Assembly (NCBI GenBank): GCA_902793605.1 | Contig: CADBEB010000025.1 | Coordinates: 1 to 39,708 of the forward strand | Length of the DNA: 39,708 nucleotides | Reading direction: 5' to 3' | DNA from: an uncultured Eubacteriales bacterium | GTDB lineage: Bacteria; Bacillota; Clostridia; Christensenellales; Aristaeellaceae | Part shown: one piece after another, positions 1 to 7,504 of the stretch | Position numbering within the stretch: position 1 is the first letter of the stretch | Layout: each line of letters begins with the position of its first letter | The notes under the pieces: generated by a model | What the model saw: only the letters and a program-made list of their open reading frames with translations | The model's database searches: none | What the model was told of the DNA's origin: nothing | Made by a program: the position numbers and the translations under genes

Positions 1-76
1 CCCGCCAAGAGATCAGCGATTCAATTCTACTGCGGGGTACTTTCCTTTGCAACCTGGCCTGCTTCTCAGCGGTCAC
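1..76 (-). CDS. Possible 5' end of the gene after ecfA2 (partial)
   Basis: A GTG at 76-74 overlaps the ecfA2 stop as GTGA, and this frame stays open for about 25 codons to the window edge. By family knowledge ecfT commonly follows ecfA1-ecfA2, so this could be its start, but the visible residues do not show a recognisable EcfT N-terminus and no well-spaced ribosome site is seen. The call rests mainly on position and on the overlap. Confidence 0.25.
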   Translation of the reverse strand, partial: MTAEKQARLQRKVPRSRIESLISWR

Positions 77-942
77 TTACATCTTACAGGAAGCTCCTTC
101 CAGATCCGGAGCAGGTGCTCTTTCAGTTCTTCAGGGCGGTACAGGTCGGCCGGCAGGTCATAGCCTTTTTCCCTCAGCGTCCGGCACAGGCGGGCAGCAT
201 CCGGCACATCCAGGCCGATAGACGTCATCATTTCCGCCTGGGCAAAGATTTCCCGGGGTGTTCCCTGGGCAATGATCTTTCCTTCGCTCATCACGAGCAG
301 GCGGGTGGCAAGTCTCGCCATATCGTCCATGCTGTGGGAGACCATAATGATCGTTACATGGCCTGCAGCATGCAGTTCCTCCAGCATCGTCAGGATCTTG
401 TCCCGGCCTTTCGGATCCAGTCCGGCGGTCGGTTCATCCAGGATCAGGACGGAAGGACGCATCGCCAGTACGCCGGCAATGGCCGCCCGGCGCATCTGGC
501 CTCCGGAAAGCTCGAACGGACTCCGTTCGGCATATTTTGCATAATCCATGTGCACACAGTCCATGGCATAGTGCACCCGCTCGCTGATCTCTTCCGCCGA
601 AAGCCCCTGGTTCTTTGGGCCAAAGGCGATGTCTTTCGCAACGGTATCCTCAAAGAGCTGATATTCGGGATACTGGAACACCAGACCGATCCGCTGGCGA
701 AGCGCCCGGCGGTCGACATGCTCGCCGTTCAGGTCCTCCCCGTCCACCAGGACCTGGCCGGAAGAAGGTTTCAGCAGGCCGTTCAGATGCTGTACAAGCG
801 TGGATTTGCCGGAGCCGGTATGTCCGATGATCCCGACAAATTCTCCTTCCTCGATCCGGAAGGAAACATCGTTCAGTGCAACCGTCTTTAAGGCGCTTCC
901 TTCGGAATAGCAATGCGTCAGGTGGACTGCTTCAATGGACAT
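73..942 (-). CDS. ecfA2: ECF transporter ATP-binding protein EcfA2
   Basis: ATPase subunit of an energy-coupling factor transporter. It pairs with EcfA1, docks on EcfT and powers substrate uptake by exchangeable S components at the cytoplasmic membrane. The 289-residue protein has Walker A GHTGSGKST near residue 40, the Q-loop in VFQYPEYQLFE, the ABC signature ELSGGQ and Walker B VLILDEPTAGLDP, followed by a switch His (MVSHSMDD). The YPEYQLF sequence after the Q-loop is typical of the EcfA2 member of the pair. The start ATG lies inside the end of ecfA1 (25-bp overlap) and has GAGGAGG 10 nt upstream, so translation is probably coupled. FolT at 16650-17183 is a likely client. Family call is firm; the A2 label follows gene order and motif. 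Confidence 0.93.
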   Translation of the reverse strand: MSIEAVHLTHCYSEGSALKTVALNDVSFRIEEGEFVGIIGHTGSGKSTLVQHLNGLLKPSSGQVLVDGEDLNGEHVDRRALRQRIGLVFQYPEYQLFEDTVAKDIAFGPKNQGLSAEEISERVHYAMDCVHMDYAKYAERSPFELSGGQMRRAAIAGVLAMRPSVLILDEPTAGLDPKGRDKILTMLEELHAAGHVTIIMVSHSMDDMARLATRLLVMSEGKIIAQGTPREIFAQAEMMTSIGLDVPDAARLCRTLREKGYDLPADLYRPEELKEHLLRIWKELPVRCK

Positions 943-1775
943 AGCCGTTCCACCTCCTCCGCAAGTTCGTCGACCGTCAGGATCCCGTTTTTCAGCGGCA
1001 TCCCGGCAGCTCGGAGTTCTCCGGCCAGTGCTGTCATATGCGGTACATCCAGATGCATCTCCTTCATTTCATCCACGCGGTCAAAGACCTCCGCAGGCTT
1101 GCCGGAGAGACGGATCTCCCCATTGGTGACGACCAGTACGCGGTCCGCCTGCGCGGCTTCTTCCATGAAATGGGTGATCCAGATGACCGTGATGCCTTTC
1201 TGCCGGTTCAGCCGGCGCATCGTTTCCAGCACTTCCTTGCGTCCGGACGGATCCAGCATCGCTGTGGCTTCGTCCGCGATAATCACGGAAGGCTCCATCG
1301 CCAGAATGCCGGCAATGGCAACCCGCTGCTTCTGTCCGCCGGAAAGCATATGTGGAGCTGTATCCGCATACTTGCTCATCCGGACCGCATTCAGCGCGTT
1401 CTCGATCCGCGGGATCATCTCGTCTGTCGGCACCCCAAGGTTTTCCAGTCCGAAGGCAACGTCTTCCCTGACGATGGTCGCAACGATCTGATTGTCAGGA
1501 TTCTGGAAGATCATCCCGGCATGCTGCCGGATCTTCCATATATACTCTTCATTTTTCGTGTCATAACCGCAAACGAGCACGGTCCCCTTCGTAGGGGTAT
1601 AAAGCGCGTTGATCAGTTTGGCCATGGTTGACTTTCCGGAGCCGTTGTGGCCAAGTACAGCGACAAACTCTCCGGGGTTGATCTCCGCGGAAACGCCGGA
1701 AAGAGCCGGCGCAGTCCCTCCATCATAGGAATATGTGACATCATTCAGCCGCACCCGGCTGTCATTTTGGATCAA
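918..1775 (-). CDS. ecfA1: ECF transporter ATP-binding protein EcfA1
   Basis: First ATPase of the ECF module, 285 residues, cytoplasmic face of the membrane. Visible motifs are Walker A GHNGSGKST, Q-loop region FQNPDNQIVATIV (the NPDNQ form is characteristic of EcfA1), signature MLSGGQKQR and Walker B VIIADEATAMLDP. In this Walker B the usual ILDEPT is IADEAT, a common EcfA1 variant. The start is a TTG at 1775-1773, chosen because GGGAGG lies 8 nt upstream and the first residues lead directly into the ABC domain. It is followed by ecfA2 with a 25-bp overlap. A metallophosphoesterase gene on the same strand ends 67 nt upstream, so the three genes may be co-transcribed. Confidence 0.93.
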   Translation of the reverse strand: MIQNDSRVRLNDVTYSYDGGTAPALSGVSAEINPGEFVAVLGHNGSGKSTMAKLINALYTPTKGTVLVCGYDTKNEEYIWKIRQHAGMIFQNPDNQIVATIVREDVAFGLENLGVPTDEMIPRIENALNAVRMSKYADTAPHMLSGGQKQRVAIAGILAMEPSVIIADEATAMLDPSGRKEVLETMRRLNRQKGITVIWITHFMEEAAQADRVLVVTNGEIRLSGKPAEVFDRVDEMKEMHLDVPHMTALAGELRAAGMPLKNGILTVDELAEEVERLCPLKQST

Positions 1776-1842
1776 ATGTATTGCCTCCCTGTTTTTGATG
1801 CGCGCAGGTCGACGTACGTTTCCTTGCGGAAAGCCCCCCTGC

Positions 1843-2778
1843 TTAATAACTCACTTCAATATAGTGAATCTGCGGGAAACAGAACAGTCTGCCCGGGAAA
1901 ACGCTTGTTCCGACCCCGCGCGATACCAGCAGGTCCACGCGGTTTTCCTTCAGCCACCCGCCCTTGTAACGCTCCGGGACATCGTCTGATATCGCCAGGA
2001 AAGAGGAAAAGAACAGCATCTGTCCTCCGTGCGTATGGCCGAATAAGCCAAGGTCGAACCACCCGAGGTTGCCCGATGAATCCTTCGCCAGCTGTGCATC
2101 GGGGATCACGGAAGGATTGTGGCTCATCAAGATCACATAGTCCGAAGCGCTTACGCTGCGGGAAACTGCTTTCAGATCCGGCTTCCCGGCGATCACGTCA
2201 TCCAGCCCTGCGATATAAATCTTCGCCGCGCCGATATGTACGGGCACAGCACGATTGACCAGCGGCTCCACGTCCGCGTTGGCCATCGTTTCCGTCAGTT
2301 CTTCCAGGTCGAAGTTTGACTCACCCCGGTCTGTCTCCCCGACGACTCCGTAGGTCCCGTAACGCGAGCGGATCTTTTCCCCGTTGCGCAGTTTTTTGAA
2401 AAACTCCACCGCTGTCTGATGATCCGTCGCATAGTCGCCGCCAAAAAGCACCAGGTCAGGCCGGAGACTGTTGATCCTGGCAACCAGGCGGTTCAGGTCC
2501 GCATCGGAGAACCAGAAGCCGTAGTGAATGTCGCTCAGATAAACGATCTTCAGGTTATTGGCTTCAGCGGGAAGCTGGTCTGCCTTCAGCTGAACCCTTT
2601 CCGTCGTAAGCAGCCGGGCTTCGATCAACGGCCAGGCGAGCATCAGCAGCACCAGCACGAGCACCAGGATATACCACTTGCGATGCCTCCGGTTGCGGAT
2701 GCGGTGCCGGCCGCGGTAAGACGGGGCGGAGGACACCCACGGCGCAGAAGAAATATGCTTTCCCCTGTAATCGTTCAA
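1843..2778 (-). CDS. Membrane-anchored calcineurin-like metallophosphoesterase (YkuE/YaeI type)
   Basis: The 311-residue protein has a basic N-terminus, one membrane segment at about residues 36-52, then a metallophosphoesterase fold facing outward. Metal-site motifs seen: SDIH (D83, H85), GGD (D115), MSHNP (H220) and GHTHGG (H248, H250). The motif normally reading GNHD is GETD at 147-150, so the metal-bridging Asn and catalytic His are absent. Family relatives act on lipid A precursors, peptidoglycan lipids or nucleotides; the substrate here is unknown. The start is a TTG at 2778-2776 with a perfect AAGGAGG 8 nt upstream. Upstream GTG and ATG codons lie in or near the promoter -10 and are unlikely starts. 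The call to the superfamily is firm, activity is uncertain. Confidence 0.85.
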   Translation of the reverse strand: MNDYRGKHISSAPWVSSAPSYRGRHRIRNRRHRKWYILVLVLVLLMLAWPLIEARLLTTERVQLKADQLPAEANNLKIVYLSDIHYGFWFSDADLNRLVARINSLRPDLVLFGGDYATDHQTAVEFFKKLRNGEKIRSRYGTYGVVGETDRGESNFDLEELTETMANADVEPLVNRAVPVHIGAAKIYIAGLDDVIAGKPDLKAVSRSVSASDYVILMSHNPSVIPDAQLAKDSSGNLGWFDLGLFGHTHGGQMLFFSSFLAISDDVPERYKGGWLKENRVDLLVSRGVGTSVFPGRLFCFPQIHYIEVSY

Positions 2779-2820
2779 GGTGCTCTCCTCCTTCCCCGTC
2801 ATTGACTCCATAACATTTCT

Positions 2821-2848
2821 ATTATACACTAATTATGCTATACTTCAA
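2821..2848 (-). promoter_or_regulatory. Promoter of the metallophosphoesterase gene
   Basis: On the minus strand a TTGAAG (2848-2843) and a perfect TATAAT (2826-2821) are 16 bp apart. The predicted start point lies about 40 nt before the TTG start codon, which rules out the upstream in-frame GTG at 2829 as a translated start. Confidence 0.75.
2836..2844 (+). promoter_or_regulatory. Extended -10 promoter toward the flavin reductase gene
   Basis: TGC-TATACT on the plus strand is an extended -10 element with a poor -35 (TTTCTA, 2816-2821, 17-bp spacing). It overlaps the -35 of the divergent metallophosphoesterase promoter, so the two may compete. It would give a leader of about 110 nt holding the hairpin element at 2909-2946. 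Confidence 0.5.
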
Positions 2849-2908
2849 GCATTCCGGTACGCCGGTCCCTTTATCAGGCAAGCTGACTCCCACTCTCAGA
2901 AATGATGA

Positions 2909-2946
2909 CCGAAGGGGTTTAAGGGGGCGATCGGAAAGCCCCTTTT
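2909..2946 (+). repeat. Dispersed hairpin element, copy 1 (CCGAAGG / GCGATCGGAAAGC)
   Basis: This shares a 5' CCGAAGG box and the exact loop core GCGATCGGAAAGC with two copies at 34388-34429 and 34474-34516. The stem here is AAGGGG/CCCCTT, different from the other copies but still self-complementary, and it is followed by TTTT. It lies in the leader of the flavin reductase gene, 19 nt before its start. It could act as an attenuator or be a REP-like element. Confidence 0.6.
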
Positions 2947-2964
2947 ATATGCGAGGTGTATGTC

Positions 2965-3591
2965 ATGAAACACGCACAGCCGAATTATACCGTTCTTTCC
3001 CCATCTGCGATGCTGAATCCCGTTCCGGTGGTGCTGGTCAGCTGCGCTGATCCGAAAAACCCGGAGAAGAAAAACATGATCACCCTGGCCTGGGCCGGTA
3101 CAGTGAACTCCGAACCGCCGATGGTCTCCATCAGCGTCCGGAAGGAACGCTATTCCCATGACCTGATCGCAGAATCCGGAGAGTTCGTTGTGAACCTCGT
3201 AGACGAGGGGATGTGCCGCGCGGTGGATTACTGCGGCGTTCGCAGCGGTAAAGACGCGGACAAGGCCGCCGAAACCGGCCTCACCTATATGCCCGCAGAA
3301 ACCATGAAGATCGCCCCGGCAGTTTCCGGCGCTCCCGTAAGCCTGAGCTGCAAAGTCCGTCAGATGCTGGAACTCGGCAGTCACGATCTGTTTATCGGCG
3401 AGGTGACAGGCGTAATGGTTCGCGATGATCTGCTCGACGGAAACGGAACCCTTCATCTGGAGAAAGCGAAGCTGGTCGCTTACAGCCATGGCCTGTACCA
3501 GAAACTTGGTGGTGTAATGGGCTTTTTCGGCTGGTCTGTCGCCCGTCCCGAAGTCCTGGAAAGAAGAATGAATGCCTTATGCTCCGACTGA
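2965..3591 (+). CDS. Flavin reductase-like FMN-binding protein
   Basis: A 208-residue cytoplasmic protein of the flavin reductase-like family (FMN-binding split barrel). The N-terminal part contains the family pattern with NPVPVVLVSC, then NMITLAWAGTVNSEPPMVSIS and the HDLI-ESGEFVVNLV segment, which form the FMN-binding barrel. Relatives reduce flavins or act as small electron-transfer partners; no substrate can be assigned. The ATG at 2965 is preferred over the in-frame GTG at 2956 because GAGGTG (2953-2958) sits 6 nt before it. Its 3' end overlaps the next flavoprotein gene by 13 bp, so the two are translationally linked and may act together. Confidence 0.88.
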   Translation: MKHAQPNYTVLSPSAMLNPVPVVLVSCADPKNPEKKNMITLAWAGTVNSEPPMVSISVRKERYSHDLIAESGEFVVNLVDEGMCRAVDYCGVRSGKDADKAAETGLTYMPAETMKIAPAVSGAPVSLSCKVRQMLELGSHDLFIGEVTGVMVRDDLLDGNGTLHLEKAKLVAYSHGLYQKLGGVMGFFGWSVARPEVLERRMNALCSD

Positions 3592-5186
3592 CCAATCTTT
3601 CTGCTCCGCTTGATTACACAGAAGAATCCCTGCGCCTTCTGATCCGGCAGAAACTGAAGCTGTCACCTGACCAGCTGCTCTCTTTTCATCTGTCCCGCCG
3701 GTCGATCGACGCGCGGAATAAATCCGATGTCCATTTTGTCCTGTCCGTCGACCTGGCCCTCAAAAATGAACAGGCAGTTCTCCGCCACTCCAAAAATCTC
3801 CAGAAAATATCAATTCATGAAACCCGGTCAATAAACAGCTCAGGCCGAAGAGGTTTACCTCCCCTTGTTGTTGGCGCCGGTCCCGCCGGTCTCTTTGCAG
3901 CCCTGACCCTCGCCCGGGCCGGAGCAAACCCTGTTCTTATCGAACGCGGCAAGCCGGTCGACCGGCGTACGCAGGATGTCCTGCTCCTTCAGGAAAGCGG
4001 CATCCTCGATCCCGAATCCAATGTCCAGTTTGGGGAAGGCGGAGCAGGCGCGTTTTCGGATGGAAAACTGACCTGCGGCATTAAAAGCCCGCATGTGCGA
4101 AACATCCTGGAAACCTTCGTGGCACACGGTGCGCCGGAAGAGATCCTTATCGACCAGAAACCGCACATCGGCACCGATCGGCTGAAAGGTGTCGTAGCTT
4201 CCATTCGGGAAGAGATCATCTCCCTCGGCGGCTCCGTCCTGTTCGAGACCCGTCTGGAAGAACTCATCATCCGTAACGAGCATGTCGAAGGCGCGATTCT
4301 CAGCCATGCCGGAGAACGTTCCGAGTTCCGGACAGACGCCGTCCTCCTCTGCATCGGCCATTCCGCCCGCGACACGGTCCAGGCACTGTTTTCCCAGGGG
4401 GTTCGCATGGAGCAGAAGCCCTTTGCAATGGGCGTCCGCATCGAACATCCCCGCCGGATGATCGACCGCGCCCAGTATGGTCCCTTTGCCGGCCATCCGG
4501 CCCTTGGTGCCGCTTCCTACAAACTGATCTGTCATACGCCGGACGGCCGGGGCGTCTATACCTTTTGTATGTGCCCGGGCGGCGAGGTGATCGCCGCAGC
4601 ATCCCAGCCGGGTGGCGTTGTCACCAATGGCATGAGCCTGCATGCCCGGGACGGGGAAAACAGCAACTCTGCCCTGCTGGTAGGCGTCCGTCCGGAGGAC
4701 TTTGGAGATGAACATCCCCTGGCAGGATTCGTTCTCCAGCGCAGCATTGAAAAAGCCGCCTTCCGTGCCGGCGGCGGCGCTTTCCGGGCTCCTGCCCAGC
4801 GTGTCGGAGATTTTCTGGCGGACAAAGCCTCATCAGGTTTCGGAACCGTTGTGCCGAGTTACCGACCCGGTGTTGTCCCGGCAGACCTGCGGGCAGTTCT
4901 TCCCGCCTTCATTTCCGATGATCTGAAAAAGGGCATTCGTGCGATGAATGCCCAATTGTCAGGGTTTGCTGATCCGGATGCTGTACTGACCGGACCGGAG
5001 ACCCGGTCTTCCTCTCCTGTGCGGTTTTCCCGCACAGTCACCGGTGAAGCGGAAGGCCTTCACGGGCTCTTCCCCGTCGGTGAAGGCGCCGGTTATGCCG
5101 GCGGGATCGTCTCCGCTGCGGCGGATGGCATCACCGCCGCCCTTAACGCCCTTGAGACAAAAAACTTACTGCTTCCTCACGGGTAA
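3579..5186 (+). CDS. FAD-dependent dehydrogenase of the COG2509 type
   Basis: A 535-residue protein with an N-terminal region of about 90 residues, then a Rossmann FAD-binding motif VVGAGPAGLFAALTLARAGANPVLIERG and the family-specific FGEGGAGAFSDGKLTCGIKSP stretch. The C-terminus carries the second FAD-contact region GLFPVGEGAGYAGGIVSAAADGI. This matches the widespread but functionally undefined COG2509 family. No signal peptide is seen, so it is cytoplasmic. It overlaps the flavin reductase-like gene upstream by 13 bp, which suggests an electron-transfer pair. Its 3' end overlaps the convergent lipoprotein gene by 44 bp, an unusual tail-to-tail overlap that leaves no room for a terminator. 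Family call is firm; reaction unknown. Confidence 0.88.
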   Translation: MLRLTNLSAPLDYTEESLRLLIRQKLKLSPDQLLSFHLSRRSIDARNKSDVHFVLSVDLALKNEQAVLRHSKNLQKISIHETRSINSSGRRGLPPLVVGAGPAGLFAALTLARAGANPVLIERGKPVDRRTQDVLLLQESGILDPESNVQFGEGGAGAFSDGKLTCGIKSPHVRNILETFVAHGAPEEILIDQKPHIGTDRLKGVVASIREEIISLGGSVLFETRLEELIIRNEHVEGAILSHAGERSEFRTDAVLLCIGHSARDTVQALFSQGVRMEQKPFAMGVRIEHPRRMIDRAQYGPFAGHPALGAASYKLICHTPDGRGVYTFCMCPGGEVIAAASQPGGVVTNGMSLHARDGENSNSALLVGVRPEDFGDEHPLAGFVLQRSIEKAAFRAGGGAFRAPAQRVGDFLADKASSGFGTVVPSYRPGVVPADLRAVLPAFISDDLKKGIRAMNAQLSGFADPDAVLTGPETRSSSPVRFSRTVTGEAEGLHGLFPVGEGAGYAGGIVSAAADGITAALNALETKNLLLPHG

Positions 5187-5592
5187 TCAGATAGAGCATC
5201 AGCTGATGCGGTAAACAGATGACCATATTCCCGAGAATCCGCTCCTGGCGGTTCTCCAGCGTAACCTCTCCCTCATCAATACAATCCTGTCCCTCGCAGT
5301 TGGATTTTTCCATCCAAAACCCGGTCGGGGTAACATGGATCACATTCACATATTCCGATCCATCCGCCAGCTCCTGCCGGATGGTTTTCGTATACTCTCC
5401 TTCCGCCGGCAGCGGCAGCAAACCATACTGATTCCGGTTCTCAACCAGTACATAACCGATGGATGGATCTTCCTCCGATACCTGGCCCAAATACGGCTGT
5501 TCAGCGTCTTCCTGCGCGTCTGCGCCTGATACAGCGCATCCTGCGGCAGCCAGAAACATAACCAGCAGTACCGCAGCAATCCTGCGTTTCAT
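5143..5592 (-). CDS. NusG domain II-type lipoprotein
   Basis: A 149-residue exported protein with a basic N-terminus, a hydrophobic segment to about residue 18 and a cysteine at 19 (AAAGC) that could be lipidated, although the lipobox is not ideal. The C-terminal part has the NusG domain II hallmark: a CEGQDC segment followed by a conserved GNMVICLPHQLML strand. Such proteins repeatedly occur next to ApbE and Gx/HepS-type proteins in anaerobes, and are thought to belong to extracytoplasmic flavin or redox systems. It starts 13 nt after apbE and is the last gene of that three-gene operon. Its end overlaps the convergent FAD-protein gene. Confidence 0.8.
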   Translation of the reverse strand: MKRRIAAVLLVMFLAAAGCAVSGADAQEDAEQPYLGQVSEEDPSIGYVLVENRNQYGLLPLPAEGEYTKTIRQELADGSEYVNVIHVTPTGFWMEKSNCEGQDCIDEGEVTLENRQERILGNMVICLPHQLMLYLITREEAVSFLSQGR

Positions 5593-5605
5593 TTTCCTAC
5601 CCCGC

Positions 5606-6595
5606 TCACTGAATGATATAATCCTTTGCTCCGGATGAATAAGTCACTCCACGGTCCCTGGCGATAAACACTGCTTCAATACCTTCCAGGCTGTTGATCA
5701 GTTCAAGCCCTTTCTCTGTTCCGAGAATGAAAGCCGCCGTAGCCAGTGCATCCCCCTCCATGGAGCTTTCAGACAGGATCGTGACCGAGGCGAGTTCGTT
5801 CTGCTCCGGCCATCCCGTCTTCGGGTTCAGCAGATGGTGGTAGTATACTCCGTCCAGTTCGAAACCACGCTCGTAGATCCCGCTTGTCACGGTGGATCCG
5901 CCGCGGTTCGCCGCTACCAGCATATATGCGCCCGTCGGTTTGTCGATATCCTGGATCCCGACTTTCCAGTCTGTGCCGTCCGGCTTTTTTCCGATCGCTA
6001 CGATGTTTCCGCCGAAGGACAGGATCGCATGCCCTATGCCCCGCTCCTCCAGGTATGCCTTCACCCGGTCCGCGATATAGCCTTTTGCGATACCGCCCAG
6101 GTCGATCATCATCCCCTCCGGCAGTGTAACCGTATTACCTTCCAGCCGGACCTGCGTATAGTCAACCCGGGCTGCTGCTTCCGCCAGTTTTGCCGCATCC
6201 GGCAGTACTGCTTCGCCGGAAGTGAAATCCCACAGGGTGGACGCCGGTGCGATGGAGATATCAAAGGCTCCGCCGCTCATTTTGCTGATCCCTGCCGCGC
6301 AGCGAAGGATGGCTGCCGTATCATCAGAAACTTCCACCGGTTCACCGTTCGCATGGTTGATCCGCCATACGTCGCTTCCTTCGATCGTCCGGGAAAGCAG
6401 CTTTTCATACCGGCCGCATTCCTCCATCGCGTCCTTCAGCAGCTGATTATTCTCCGTATAAGCCGTCAGAGTGATCACCGTGTCCAGGTAAAACCCGACC
6501 TCCGAAACCTTCTGCGGTTCCTTCTCCGCGCTGCACCCGCTGCACAGGAGTATCACTGCCAGCAGTATCGCCATGATCCCGTACCTGTTTTTCAC
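5606..6595 (-). CDS. apbE: FAD:protein FMN transferase (ApbE-type lipoprotein)
   Basis: ApbE transfers FMN from FAD to a threonine in the [S/T]GA[T/S] motif of exported flavoproteins, using Mg2+. The 329-residue protein has a signal sequence ending LLCSGC, a probable lipid anchor. Family features seen: the FYLDTVITLTAY start of the domain, GGAFDISIAPASTLWDF, the central MIDLGGIAKGYIADRV, SFGGNIVAIGKKPDG and HHLLNPKTGWP, ending with the metal-site region MEGDALATAAFILG. The GTG start overlaps the stop of the upstream membrane-protein gene as GTGA and has AAGGAG 8 nt upstream. Its likely client is the divergent reductase at 7505-9994, which carries two flavinylation motifs. Confidence 0.95.
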   Translation of the reverse strand: MKNRYGIMAILLAVILLCSGCSAEKEPQKVSEVGFYLDTVITLTAYTENNQLLKDAMEECGRYEKLLSRTIEGSDVWRINHANGEPVEVSDDTAAILRCAAGISKMSGGAFDISIAPASTLWDFTSGEAVLPDAAKLAEAAARVDYTQVRLEGNTVTLPEGMMIDLGGIAKGYIADRVKAYLEERGIGHAILSFGGNIVAIGKKPDGTDWKVGIQDIDKPTGAYMLVAANRGGSTVTSGIYERGFELDGVYYHHLLNPKTGWPEQNELASVTILSESSMEGDALATAAFILGTEKGLELINSLEGIEAVFIARDRGVTYSSGAKDYIIQ

Positions 6596-7284
6596 CGATC
6601 TCTCTCCTTATAATCCTGAAACTTCAGCGCCTTCAGCACCCGCTCCGTCACGATGCCGGTCAGGCATCCGACTGCCGCACCGATACCGACCAGAAAAGGC
6701 AGATAGGTCACCAGCAGCTGCGGTGAGTGCAGCACGAAGCATGCCATCAGCACCTGACCGACATTATGGGCAATGGCGCCTGAAAGCGAAGTTCCCATCA
6801 CGCCCCGGATGATCCTTTTGCGAATCAGGATAAACACTGCGATTGATGCCGCGAAGGCTGCGGCGATCAGGATCACCGCCAAAAGACGCTGCCCGGCGGG
6901 ATGCGGATTCCGGCACAGCAGCCATATATCTGCTGCAAGAGCCAATCCGGCCGCTGCCAATGCACCAGCGGCGGGTTTGCGTCGGACCAGCAGCATCACC
7001 AGCAGGCTGAGCACACCGCCGCTCAGGCTGTAAAGGATCGCCGTCAGGGATCCGAAGAGGAAGCCGGAAAGCACGACTTTCGTCAGCATCAGCAGCACAC
7101 AGCTCTTCCAGTCCATCAGGTAAACAGCATAGAGAAGGACGGTGTTGGCAAGGCCCAGCTTGATTCCCGGCACAGCGCCGCCAAGCAGGGCCGTCAGCGG
7201 AACAGCCCGGTCGATCAGCCCAAGCACCAGTGCCAGTGCTGTCAGCAAACCGAATCGCGCGATCCTCTTTGTGGATGCATTCAT
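6592..7284 (-). CDS. Gx transporter / HepS component I-type membrane protein
   Basis: A 230-residue integral membrane protein of the family named heptaprenyl diphosphate synthase component I, also called Gx transporter family; it resembles ECF S components. Signatures are PGIKLGLANTVLLY (residues 39-52) and GTSLSGAIAHNVGQ (164-177). Relatives are about 170-180 residues; here roughly 55-60 extra residues at about 101-162 add two hydrophobic segments between the signatures. First gene of the operon with apbE and the NusG-II lipoprotein, so a role in supplying flavin or quinone-related material outside the membrane is inferred. The prenyl-synthase name should not be taken literally. Start ATG at 7284 with GGGAGG 10 nt upstream. 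Confidence 0.82.
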   Translation of the reverse strand: MNASTKRIARFGLLTALALVLGLIDRAVPLTALLGGAVPGIKLGLANTVLLYAVYLMDWKSCVLLMLTKVVLSGFLFGSLTAILYSLSGGVLSLLVMLLVRRKPAAGALAAAGLALAADIWLLCRNPHPAGQRLLAVILIAAAFAASIAVFILIRKRIIRGVMGTSLSGAIAHNVGQVLMACFVLHSPQLLVTYLPFLVGIGAAVGCLTGIVTERVLKALKFQDYKERDR

Positions 7285-7322
7285 GGACCTTCCGCCTCCC
7301 TTCCCTTCACCTGCGTTTTCTC

Positions 7323-7351
7323 ATTATAGTATCTTTGCCGGTTCGGAGCAA
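7323..7351 (-). promoter_or_regulatory. Promoter of the Gx-apbE-NusG-II operon
   Basis: Minus strand: TTGCTC (7351-7346), 17-bp spacer and a perfect TATAAT (7328-7323), about 40 bp before the start codon at 7284. Confidence 0.65.
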
Positions 7352-7415
7352 CTCCTCTCTGTTCTTGTCCGTACTTCTTCATTGCTTGCATTTTCATAAG
7401 TATCCTGTATACAAA

Positions 7416-7445
7416 TTGACGCAATCGTTTACCGGGGATTAAAAT
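7416..7445 (+). promoter_or_regulatory. Promoter of the secreted reductase gene
   Basis: TTGACG (7416-7421), 18-bp spacer and TAAAAT (7440-7445). It is divergent from the apbE operon promoter about 65 bp away, so both units could share a regulator. Confidence 0.7.
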
Positions 7446-7463
7446 AGTACGTACCAAACCGCA

Positions 7464-7479
7464 GGGTTCATGAGAACCC
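7464..7479 (+). promoter_or_regulatory. Inverted repeat in the leader of the reductase gene
   Basis: GGGTTC-ATGA-GAACCC is a perfect 6-bp inverted repeat with a 4-nt spacer, lying between promoter and ribosome site. It could be a repressor operator or a small RNA hairpin; no T-tract follows, so it is not a terminator. Confidence 0.4.
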
Positions 7480-7504
7480 AAATACAGAAAGGATGAGGAA
7501 TCCC

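Noticed and set aside
3855..4715. Antisense 286-codon frame in the COG2509-type gene
   Set aside because: Shadow of a gene with clear FAD motifs.
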